Shown: positions 6,830 to 13,742 of the stretch, in pieces
How the letters are laid out: every line of letters starts with the position of its first letter
Position numbering within the stretch: position 1 is the stretch's first letter
Assembly (NCBI GenBank): GCA_001940645.1
Contig: MDVS01000074.1
Location: 1 to 13,742, forward strand
Length of the DNA stretch: 13,742 nucleotides
Direction: 5' to 3'
From: Candidatus Heimdallarchaeota archaeon LC_3
GTDB taxonomy: Archaea; Asgardarchaeota; Heimdallarchaeia; Hodarchaeales; LC-3
The notes under the pieces: generated by a model
Databases searched by the model: none
What the model saw: the letters and a program-made list of their open reading frames with translations, nothing else
What the model was told of the DNA's origin: nothing
Made by a program: the position numbers and the translations under genes

Positions 6830-7837
6830 TTAATCATTGTATCCAAGAAATTCGTCTTTTATCCACCATTTTTCCTTTGCTAACAATTCCATTTGATCTT
6901 TAAGATATTTGTCATAATTTGAATTGGTTAACTCTATTTCAATTTCCTCATTTTCTTGTACGATCTCTTTCAATCTATCATGGTTATTACTATTGAATTT
7001 GTTTGTGCCAGTGATTTTGATAGATCTATGTATATCTTTTATTGATCTACCAATTAATACTTGCATGGACGTATAATCCAGAAAATTTATTTCAATTGAG
7101 TTAAGAGTATCAGATAAATCGTTTGAGACGAGAAAATCAAATCCTAAAATAGAAAAATTTTCACTATACTTTTCTAGTTCCTTCTTTGCACCATCTTTAT
7201 CTCTATTGGGATGAATAATATATCCAATCATTGCGTTTAAATTCCTAATTATTTCTTCCTGATAAGATTCAATTAAAGTTTGGTATTTTTTTTTCTCTAG
7301 TTTCCAAAATTTTGTGTTTAAAATGTTCTCGTAATCATCTAGAGGTTGATAGAATTCTTTACTGAATTTATTTGTGTTTTTCCTTTGATGCATTAGGTAA
7401 AATATTTTCGCTCTTACCAATCTCCCTTTAAATTCTTTAAATAGAAAGAAAAGTTTAAAAAATAAAAATAATCCAGAGATAAAAAAGAAAAGAATTAAAA
7501 TACTCTTTACCTCAACATTACTTGCTATATCGAATAATACTCCCTCTGGGATAACTGATTTTTCGTTAATGAAAAAAATGAGAAAGAAACTTGTACCCGA
7601 AGATACAAATAAAATTAATTGAGAGAAAAAAGATGAATGGAAATCTGAAAATGGTTTTGTTTTAGAAGTTTCGTAAATTTCTTTATCTGTAAGATTAATT
7701 TTATTGAAAAAGACCATCAATAGATTATGTGGATTGATTAGTATTAATAAACTGCTAAAAATTGAGCCAGATACTCCAAGAAGCACTAAGCGTTCAGTTA
7801 GGCCAATACCTGAAAAAAATGAATATGAACTAAGCAA
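6830..7837 (-). CDS. Multi-pass membrane protein with a large soluble C-terminal domain
   Basis: Counted from the TTG at 7837 the product has 335 residues. Hydrophobic segments cover about 17-34, 70-90 and 111-133; residues 140-335 are charged and soluble, with helices around KFWKLEKKKYQTLIESYQEEIIRNL and a C-terminus rich in Glu and Lys. The frame continues upstream for 28 more codons to a TGA at 7922-7924 and includes another likely membrane segment (KLSYVTASTFIILLSSYSFF) after a basic KK start. There is no ATG, GTG or TTG at its head. CGGTGA followed by ATT at 7915, or a one-base slip in the following A6 run, would restore a start. So the true N-terminus is probably near 7915-7925. The family is not recognised. 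Confidence 0.65.
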   Translation of the reverse strand: MLSSYSFFSGIGLTERLVLLGVSGSIFSSLLILINPHNLLMVFFNKINLTDKEIYETSKTKPFSDFHSSFFSQLILFVSSGTSFFLIFFINEKSVIPEGVLFDIASNVEVKSILILFFFISGLFLFFKLFFLFKEFKGRLVRAKIFYLMHQRKNTNKFSKEFYQPLDDYENILNTKFWKLEKKKYQTLIESYQEEIIRNLNAMIGYIIHPNRDKDGAKKELEKYSENFSILGFDFLVSNDLSDTLNSIEINFLDYTSMQVLIGRSIKDIHRSIKITGTNKFNSNNHDRLKEIVQENEEIEIELTNSNYDKYLKDQMELLAKEKWWIKDEFLGYND

Positions 7838-7925
7838 TATTATAAATGTACTAGCAGTAACATACGAGAGTTTGATCGAATTACTTGTACTTGGTTGTGA
7901 AATTAATGAAGAAATCTTTTTTCAC

Positions 7926-8293
7926 CGAAATAAATAATTCAAATTCAAATAAAAACTTTCTTGTCAAAATGAAAATTATCTTCTTTTTACTAATTATTAA
8001 ATATTAACATTTAATTAAGGATTATACCAAATTCAACCATAATCTTTTATTATAATCTAATTAATAAAGTAGAATGATGTTTGTATCTTTTATAAAGTGT
8101 TGACATTTAATTAAAGGCTCTATAATAAAAAGAATTTTATCCCTTTCTATTTGATAACTAAAATCAAATTTCAAATATTAAGGATCTGTTGATTCCAAAA
8201 ACAATGTGTTATTAAATAATAGATTATCAAGTTTTTTAACATGAATAACATAATTGGTCGAAATGAGATTCATTGAATTATTTTTTCTTCCTC
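7926..8293. other. AT-rich divergent intergenic region with a repeated motif
   Basis: No gene is visible between the two divergent genes. A motif occurs twice, AACATTTAATTAAGG at 8006-8020 and GACATTTAATTAAAGG at 8102-8117, each followed within a few bases by TATA. A TATA-like TTTTATAAAG lies at 8089-8098. These could be promoter elements or operator sites for either gene, but AT-rich DNA makes such matches easy to find. Confidence 0.3.
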
Positions 8294-8299
8294 AGGTGA
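8294..8299 (+). promoter_or_regulatory. Strong ribosome-binding site of the AlbA_2-NTPase gene
   Basis: AGGTGA ends four bases before the ATG at 8304 and is the clearest Shine-Dalgarno sequence in the window. It fixes the start of this gene and shows that the host uses GGTGA-type sites, which helps judge the weaker TTG starts elsewhere. Confidence 0.75.
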
Positions 8300-8303
8300 T
8301 ATA

Positions 8304-9389
8304 ATGAGCGATGATCCGTTTGAAAACTATCCACTGGAGTCAGCAGCTTTACAAAAGTGGATTTCTGATGGTCTAGAGGGTATTCATCTTGAATTCAAAT
8401 TGAAAATTTCTGTTTCAGAATTAAAATCCAAAGCTGAATTTATTCGAGACATGATCAGTCTTGCTAATATGGCCTGGAGTGAAAAAAAGCATTCTTATTT
8501 AGTTGTTGGTGTGACTGATTCTGGTGAGGTGGTTGATAGTTCAGAATCGATGGTTGATGATGCGACTTACCAACAAATTGTCGATTCTTTTGTCAATCCT
8601 TCAATTGATTTTACTCTTCGAAAAGAATTAATCAAGGATGTTCCCATTTACGTCTTTGTTATCTTACCAAAGGATAATTTTCATATAACAAATAAAACGA
8701 TTCAAGAGTCTAGTAAGATTTATTTAGCAAAAAATGAATGTTGGTTTCGAAAAGGATCTTCAAAATATCAAATTGAACCACTCCGCGTATTATTGTTGAA
8801 GTATGGCGGAAAAGCTATTCAAACAGACAAAGAACTTGCAGAATGGATCAAAATCGATCAGAAGAGAGCAAATACTCTTATTTCAGAGGAAAATTTAATA
8901 AGAAGTGTAACTAATCTTGTTTTCCCACTAAAATCCCCCTCAATACTAGTTGGAACAATGGGTTGTGGCAAAACTACCTTATTATATCAAATTGGTCTCC
9001 TCTTTTTAGATAGAAACTTTAAAATTATTGTAAATCTTGAAAAATATCCTAAAGATCTTAGTTCAGAATTAAGACAAAATCGTCTAATTTTATTTATTGA
9101 CAGTTTAGAATCCATTCTTGAATCCAAGCAGAAAGAAATACGAGATATTCCTTTAGATCTACCAATCATTTCTACTATGCGAACTCTTAACTGGCAACGT
9201 TATTGTCGTACTTTTCCTAAAATTACTGAACTCTTTACAAAAATAGAATTACCTAACAGATCAATAGATAATGTTAGTACGGTAGATTTTTTAAAGCAGA
9301 TTGCTTATTCAAACATACGGGAATTTCAAATATCGATTCCTGACGATCAGACACAACGAAAAAAAGTTTTAGACCTATTAATCACTTAA
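8304..9389 (+). CDS. AlbA_2 (Schlafen-like) domain fused to a P-loop NTPase, probably truncated
   Basis: The product has 361 residues. Residues 12-165 match the AlbA_2/divergent AAA-4 domain: GIHLEFKLK (26-34), then MISLANMAW...HSYLVVGVTDSGEVV (50-77) and WFRKGSSKYQI (147-157). Residues 211-345 form a P-loop NTPase: Walker A GTMGCGKTT (217-225), Walker B LILFID (261-266) and a sensor-like IISTMRT (288-294). This order suggests a STAND or AAA-type switch attached to a nucleic-acid-binding or nuclease-like N-terminus, as in many proposed defence proteins and transcription regulators. The chain stops soon after the NTPase core, with no lid, winged-helix or repeat sensor domain, so the 3' part may be lost. 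The last bases overlap a decayed TPR-like gene on the other strand. NTP binding is likely; its trigger is unknown. Confidence 0.75.
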   Translation: MSDDPFENYPLESAALQKWISDGLEGIHLEFKLKISVSELKSKAEFIRDMISLANMAWSEKKHSYLVVGVTDSGEVVDSSESMVDDATYQQIVDSFVNPSIDFTLRKELIKDVPIYVFVILPKDNFHITNKTIQESSKIYLAKNECWFRKGSSKYQIEPLRVLLLKYGGKAIQTDKELAEWIKIDQKRANTLISEENLIRSVTNLVFPLKSPSILVGTMGCGKTTLLYQIGLLFLDRNFKIIVNLEKYPKDLSSELRQNRLILFIDSLESILESKQKEIRDIPLDLPIISTMRTLNWQRYCRTFPKITELFTKIELPNRSIDNVSTVDFLKQIAYSNIREFQISIPDDQTQRKKVLDLLIT

Positions 9390-9582
9390 ACGAGACTGGA
9401 GTAGAGCAGTATTATCTTTACTTTCAAGTAATAAATTCAACTGATTAATACCATATTCTTCTGTCAATTTAGCTACTTGATAATAAGCTCTGAGAAAGAC
9501 CTGATTTCTTAATAGAATTAAGATCGCATTAAGACGGGAAAAGTGTCCACTTTGCAGAAAGATCCATTATTTTGACCAAATT
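9378..9582 (-). pseudogene. Remnant of a TPR-type protein C-terminus
   Basis: The minus strand carries an open stretch ending in TAA at 9378-9380, with FSRLNAILILLRNQVFLRAY, YQVAKLTEEYGINQLNLLLE and a short tail. This matches the helix-turn-helix rhythm of tetratricopeptide repeats, including the A..L..EYG.... repeat end common in archaeal TPR proteins. Upstream the reading continues in another frame (NLVKIMDLSAK, from about 9582), so at least one frameshift lies near 9550-9560. No start codon is visible. Its 3' end overlaps the last codons of the AlbA_2-NTPase gene, suggesting a rearrangement joined two truncated genes tail to tail. Confidence 0.45.
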
Positions 9583-9651
9583 ATAAAAAATGATAATGAA
9601 CTTGAACAGGCGAAAATAAATTGTTGTAATAAAACTAATTTGAATAATATA

Positions 9652-10119
9652 TCAATTTGGGTCTCCTAAAGTTCCACTAATTTTCTCCCTTAAATGAACA
9701 TTAAACCAATTCAAAGCTAATCGTTGGATGAAAATTAACTGAGATTTTTCTAATCTTTTGGAAACATGGTCAGAAAATTCATTAAATTGAGATTTTGAAA
9801 TAAAAACAAAGATAAATCCATTTTTTGAAAGTCTTCCTAAATAACTAAAAATTAAATCTTTGTTATCACTTTTAATTACATCAATAAGGTTTTGTTTTGA
9901 GAAAGAAAATATTATGTTATCATAACTCCCTATTTGATGATCCAAATCGGATATAATATTAATTTCTTTATTTAACTTGTAAAATATATTATTTGAATAT
10001 CCAATTATATCAATTTTTCCATAAATTGTCATGAAATCTACGAAACCCTTTGTTTGAGAAAGTGCCCAATCTCTAGGTAACTGATTTTTTCCACAATCCA
10101 CAATCAACAAATTTTTCAA
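9652..10119 (-). CDS. Rossmann-like companion protein downstream of the restriction enzyme
   Basis: The product has 155 residues from the TTG at 10119, which is preceded six bases upstream by AGGTG; the frame also allows a GTG at 10128, but that GTG is part of the ribosome-binding site. Alternating hydrophobic strands are evident: NLLIVDCG, KIDIIGYS, INIISD, YDNIIFSFS, GFIFVFIS and LIFIQRLAL, with helices between. That order suggests an alpha/beta Rossmann-type fold, and the strand GFIFVFIS after LGRLSKN recalls the post-motif region of class I methyltransferases, but no glycine-rich SAM loop is seen. The gene lies 87 bp downstream of the type IIG enzyme on the same strand, so it is probably cotranscribed. 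Its role is unknown; an accessory or regulatory subunit is possible. Confidence 0.55.
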   Translation of the reverse strand: MKNLLIVDCGKNQLPRDWALSQTKGFVDFMTIYGKIDIIGYSNNIFYKLNKEINIISDLDHQIGSYDNIIFSFSKQNLIDVIKSDNKDLIFSYLGRLSKNGFIFVFISKSQFNEFSDHVSKRLEKSQLIFIQRLALNWFNVHLREKISGTLGDPN

Positions 10120-10206
10120 ATTATGCACCTTTTTAGATAAATATCATTTATAACTTATTATTTGAAGTCTAAATCAACTTTTTTGTCAAATATTCTCCAT
10201 ATTTGT

Positions 10207-12963
10207 TCATTCATTATCAGTTATAGAATATCTTTCATAGAGCTTAAATAAATATTCCAAGCGATTTGAATCACTAGTAAACTTTTGAGCTCGATAACAC
10301 CTGTCTACCGCTTTATCCAACTGTTTGTGCTTATTGTAGAGATTTTTGGGCATAACTAAAGGATTGTAAAGATCTTTCAACGTAGAATTTTTATACTTCT
10401 TTCTGATATTCAAAATATCCATAGCGCATTCTTTTACAACCCTCTTATTTTTAATAGATGGAGAATCAGGCCACGGATAAGTATTATAGACTAAAGTATT
10501 AGAATATCTTGGATCTTCTTTTATTCTCCCACTTATGGTCTTAATCCAAACCATATGCATTTTCGATTGCAAAACACCGAATTCATAATAATCAGTATTC
10601 GGAATGAAACAACAAGTATTTCCAATAATGTCTTTAGGTGAAAATCTCATATCCATTGGAATATATGTTCTTTTTTCTGAGGTATGAAGTGGTATAACAA
10701 TGTAATTTGCATCAGGGTTTCTTATTTCAGCAAATAGGAAAGGAACATTTGATAATTCTTTGGTTGATTTTTTTTTACTTAATTTTCGAAATTCTTTAAC
10801 TTTAGCAACACGCTTCATAACTTCTTTCAAATTAATCAAACTATTAGGATCAATATCTTTTAACCATAAACACCATTTATTTTTATTATTCAGTAGTTCT
10901 TGTGCACCTATAAATTTTCTAAATAAATATTCAGACTCTGGTTCATCTTTTATAAATTTCTCTTTTTCCTCTTCAGTAAAAAGATAATTACCTCCATCAA
11001 CTGGTTTACTTCCGAAAAACATTGGATTTACGAGATTTAATGGTTTTTTTCTCCCTTTAATCAAAATGTTAGGTGAATCTATAAGATAAGGACTAATATT
11101 AGAAACTTTATTTTCAATTGGTAAGGAAAAAGGGGTTAAATATTCGAATAGCCTCTTAAGTGCTTTTGTTGGAAATGTCGCAAATCCAATAATAACTACA
11201 GTAACAATAGCCTTTTTCTTTAGACTACTCGACCACCTAAAACTCCGATGAGCAAAGTGGATAGATACATTTTCATCTAGTAAATATTTCCACAAAAAAT
11301 AAGCTTGTTCACCTTGTGTTATAGAATTTGTTGAGACAAATCCGGTTTTTATGAAAGTATCTTTAATAAATTTAACACATTTAATGTACCAACCCGATAC
11401 ATAATCAAAAGATTTAAAGTTTGGAATTTTTCCACAAGCAATTTCTAAGTCGATTTTTTGTTCTTTAGTTTGCAAAGACTTGCCTGCAAATGGTGGATTT
11501 CCCAATATGTAAGTTATTACTTTATTTGAAACAAGTTTACTCCAATCTGTCCTTAGAGCATTAGCACAAATAATATTTGGGTGTGTCTCTAAAGGAATGC
11601 GTTTATAATACTGTCCATATGCTTTTTGTAATTCTAAATTCATTTGATGATCTACGATCCATAATGAAACTTGAGCAATTCTAGTAGGAAATTCATTTAT
11701 TTCAATTCCATACATTGAATCAACATTTAATATTGGAAGTTCAGAAATGTCTAATCTTTTTTGACGTTTTCCTCTAAGTCTATCAATTTGTATCATAATA
11801 CTTAATTCAATTTTTCTAAGTTCACGATAACTAATAATTAAGAAGTTCCCACTTCCACAAGCTGGATCAAGTATTTTCATTGTTCTAATTTTTGATAGTA
11901 AATTATTTAATTTTTGTTCATCAGTCATATTTTTCTTATAATCAGCTTGAATTTCATCCAAAAATAGGGGATTTATCACTTTCCTCACATTATTCTCAGA
12001 AGTATAAAACATTCCCCAATCTCTTCTCGTTTCCCGATCTAAGACTGCTTGAAACAGTGATCCAAAGATTACTGGTGAAACGGAAATCCAATCAAATTTA
12101 CTACATAATATAAGCTTTTCTCTCATTGATCTATTGAATACTGGTATTTGGATGTGTTCTTTGAATAAATCCCCATTAACATAAGGAAATTTTTTTAGAT
12201 CAATATCTAAATTTGTTTGCCTTTCTTTTGTATTTAACAAATCAAATAATTGGCTCAAATATAATCCAGTATCACTACCATCTTCTGTAGTCTTCTCAAG
12301 AAATTTCTGGAATAAGTATTTTTCCCAAATGTTTGTATCATCAGCAAAAAAACAAAACATTAACCTAGCCAACAGAATTTGCCGATCTTTTTCATTATAT
12401 TTCGTATTTTCTAATTCCTCGTATAGATTTGCCATTAACTCTGAAGCTTTTATTGATACAGGATCAATATTACTAAAAGATTTTCGAATAATTCCTTTTC
12501 TTATGAAATCAAAAACATCTAAATTCTCTGCTAGGTCTTGTATATTAAATTCTTTTACTCTTTGATCTTTATCTTCCTCTTCCAAATCGATAACTCGGAA
12601 CCTTTGAAAATCTGAAATGATTATATATAAAGGCAAGTCTTCCTGCGGGAACTCTTCTAAAATCAGCTTACAATAATTTAACGCTTGTTTCTCCGCTTTA
12701 TTTAGATCTTTTCCAAGTGATTTATGTTCGACAAGTAATTTTCCTGGCCAAAACAGATCAACATACTTGAAAGATGTTTGATTATTTTCCTTTAAAGTTT
12801 TAACTTGCTCCTCAAATGTAGCAACGGATCTTCTAATTATACCAAAGACGTTAAAGAATTCATTCCAAAACGTCTGTGCCTCACTACGTTCACTATCGGC
12901 ATTTTGCCAATTGTAAATGAATTCAATAGCCCTATTAGTAATTTCTTCCCAACTGATTTCCAA
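10207..12963 (-). CDS. MmeI-like type IIG restriction-modification enzyme
   Basis: A single 918-residue chain should both methylate DNA (N6-adenine, using SAM) and cut it at a distance, and is nearly identical in length to MmeI (919). Residues 1-160 form the nuclease domain with the canonical D69-X9-E79-X-K81 (DLFWPGKLLVEHK). A helical linker follows (about 165-300). The methyltransferase core shows ILDPACGSGNF (364-374), MYGIEINEFPTRIAQVSLW (417-435) and the catalytic NPPF (489-492). Residues 566-595 (FAHRSFRWS...VTVVIIGF) and the target-recognition part to about 835 (SEKRTYIPM, FGVLQSKMHM, YSNTLVYNTYPWP) match the family, and the C-terminus ends with KQLDKAVDRCY. The start is TTG at 12963 with AAGGT upstream; there is no earlier ATG, and the first internal Met is at 177. 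All key residues are present, so activity is plausible. Confidence 0.9.
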   Translation of the reverse strand: MEISWEEITNRAIEFIYNWQNADSERSEAQTFWNEFFNVFGIIRRSVATFEEQVKTLKENNQTSFKYVDLFWPGKLLVEHKSLGKDLNKAEKQALNYCKLILEEFPQEDLPLYIIISDFQRFRVIDLEEEDKDQRVKEFNIQDLAENLDVFDFIRKGIIRKSFSNIDPVSIKASELMANLYEELENTKYNEKDRQILLARLMFCFFADDTNIWEKYLFQKFLEKTTEDGSDTGLYLSQLFDLLNTKERQTNLDIDLKKFPYVNGDLFKEHIQIPVFNRSMREKLILCSKFDWISVSPVIFGSLFQAVLDRETRRDWGMFYTSENNVRKVINPLFLDEIQADYKKNMTDEQKLNNLLSKIRTMKILDPACGSGNFLIISYRELRKIELSIMIQIDRLRGKRQKRLDISELPILNVDSMYGIEINEFPTRIAQVSLWIVDHQMNLELQKAYGQYYKRIPLETHPNIICANALRTDWSKLVSNKVITYILGNPPFAGKSLQTKEQKIDLEIACGKIPNFKSFDYVSGWYIKCVKFIKDTFIKTGFVSTNSITQGEQAYFLWKYLLDENVSIHFAHRSFRWSSSLKKKAIVTVVIIGFATFPTKALKRLFEYLTPFSLPIENKVSNISPYLIDSPNILIKGRKKPLNLVNPMFFGSKPVDGGNYLFTEEEKEKFIKDEPESEYLFRKFIGAQELLNNKNKWCLWLKDIDPNSLINLKEVMKRVAKVKEFRKLSKKKSTKELSNVPFLFAEIRNPDANYIVIPLHTSEKRTYIPMDMRFSPKDIIGNTCCFIPNTDYYEFGVLQSKMHMVWIKTISGRIKEDPRYSNTLVYNTYPWPDSPSIKNKRVVKECAMDILNIRKKYKNSTLKDLYNPLVMPKNLYNKHKQLDKAVDRCYRAQKFTSDSNRLEYLFKLYERYSITDNE

Positions 12964-13178
12964 TTTTTTTAACCTTAATTTGTTTTTCAGATTTTTTTAT
13001 TTTAATTTAAAACCCGTTCCTGAAGCAAATTCTTTAATGGATGGTGTAGGTTGTTTTCCCAAATTAAATTGATAGCAGATTTTATAACTAATTTTATATC
13101 TAATTAAGGGGAAAGCAAAAAATAACTTCCAATTATATTTTCAAAAAAACATAATTTAAATGTTTTTCCTTTTTTTCT
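12964..13178. other. Intergenic region holding the RM promoter and the likely IS end
   Basis: The restriction gene must be transcribed from here; a TATA-like TTTTAAATTAAAAT (minus strand, about 12999-13012) lies 36-50 bases upstream of its TTG. The end of the ISAzo13 element should also lie in this gap, downstream of its transposase stop, but its terminal inverted repeat cannot be defined because the other end is outside the window. Confidence 0.35.
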
Positions 13179-13742
13179 TTAAGGCAAGAGTGTATAATTC
13201 CATTCAGATAATATATTCATATATCTAATACTTACTTGTCGTTTCTGAGTTTCTGTATATCTAATTTTAGTTTTATACTCCTTATCAATGTATTGAGCTC
13301 TTACTACTAGTCCTTGTCTAGTAGTAGTTGCATTCAGTAAATTGACCATCGTGTTAATAGAATCTAATGGTATTCCTGACCAATTAATACTAATAAAACT
13401 AAACACCCGATGCTCTATCGGATTCCACTTTGAAGTGCCTGGAGGATAGTGACAAACGGTCACTTGTAAATCAAATCGTGAAGCCAATAAATTTTGTAAC
13501 TCTATTTTCCATCCATGGCGTCTGTAACCATTTGATCCTCCAGCGTCACAGAGGATAAGTAAATTACGTTTATCAACGTACTGAATCTGTCCCACACCCT
13601 CCCACCAGCGGACAATCATTTCCACAAGAAATTTTGAGGTTTCATGTGAATTCCCACAAAATATTTCAGCTTTATTTCGTCGAAGATCATAAATTCCGAA
13701 AGGAACAACAGTTTCTTCTCCTAAATTCTTAAAATCATGATC
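13179..13742 (-). CDS. ISAzo13-family transposase, C-terminal part (5' end outside window)
   Basis: The frame is open to the window edge and gives 187 residues, of a family usually about 400 long. It begins DHDFKNLGEETVVPFGIYDL, then NSHETSKFLVEMIVRWWEGVG, LLILCDAGGSNGYR (candidate second catalytic Asp), VCHYPPGTSKWNPIEHRVFS (candidate catalytic Glu in NPIEHR), a GLVVRAQY strand and the typical end EWNYTLLP. These are hallmark motifs of DDE transposases of the ISAzo13 family, which move the element by cut-and-paste. The GTG at 13625 is only an internal codon, not the start. The visible part has no stop or frameshift, so the element may be intact. It points toward, and lies upstream of, the restriction enzyme on the same strand. 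Confidence 0.92.
   Translation of the reverse strand, partial: DHDFKNLGEETVVPFGIYDLRRNKAEIFCGNSHETSKFLVEMIVRWWEGVGQIQYVDKRNLLILCDAGGSNGYRRHGWKIELQNLLASRFDLQVTVCHYPPGTSKWNPIEHRVFSFISINWSGIPLDSINTMVNLLNATTTRQGLVVRAQYIDKEYKTKIRYTETQKRQVSIRYMNILSEWNYTLLP

Noticed and set aside
7704..7937. 77-residue plus ORF opposite the membrane-protein start
   Set aside because: Mirrors the N-terminal membrane segments of the minus-strand gene; no recognisable features.
9540..9660. Plus-strand open stretch reading DQIIKNDNELEQAKI
   Set aside because: Hydrophilic but has no start, and it lies partly opposite the TPR-like remnant, which fits a known repeat pattern better.
10760..12565. Three plus-strand ORFs within the restriction-enzyme gene
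   Set aside because: Antisense frames of a confidently identified gene.

Overview
Strongly AT-rich DNA, most likely from an uncultured archaeon; an Asgard-type lineage would fit but is not proven. The signs are GGTGA-type ribosome-binding sites, frequent inferred TTG starts, a TATA-like box just upstream of a probable leaderless start, an Lrp-like regulator and a possible solitary TFIIB-type cyclin fold. No tRNA, rRNA or CRISPR array was seen. Gene density is low, and the gaps contain broken genes, which is typical of an accessory region shaped by mobile elements.

Left part (1-5570). The window opens in the 3' end of an ORF that resembles the C-terminus of a DDE transposase. A 446-bp direct repeat follows (686-1131, second copy 5125-5570, about 95% identical by hand count). 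It carries a small two-gene unit on the minus strand: a short predicted secreted peptide and a 70-residue protein. Copy 1 has both genes; copy 2 keeps the 70-residue gene but has lost the signal peptide and start of the peptide gene. Between the copies lie a 490-residue double HTH/Lrp-like regulator, a winged-helix-like gene split by one in-frame TAG, a small cyclin-fold-like protein, a compact hairpin-rich element (4370-4465) that could be a small RNA or MITE, and two small membrane-protein genes, one frameshifted at a run of eight A/T.

Middle part (5571-9650). This holds a membrane protein with a degenerate zinc ribbon, a HEPN-like hypothetical protein, a multi-pass membrane protein with a large soluble tail and an uncertain start, and an AlbA_2-type (Schlafen-like) domain fused to a P-loop NTPase. 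That last gene has a strong AGGTGA site and appears cut short at its C-terminus. A decayed TPR-like gene lies directly against it on the opposite strand. The mix resembles a defence-type neighbourhood, but that is inference.

Right part (9651-13742). A 918-residue MmeI-like type IIG restriction-modification enzyme has all its key motifs intact (D-X9-E-X-K nuclease, DPACGSG, NPPF). It is followed on the same strand by a 155-residue Rossmann-like companion of unknown function. Upstream sits the C-terminal part of an ISAzo13-family transposase that runs off the window. The restriction enzyme and the ISAzo13 transposase are the only confident family assignments; AlbA_2-NTPase is good; most of the rest are described but not identified.
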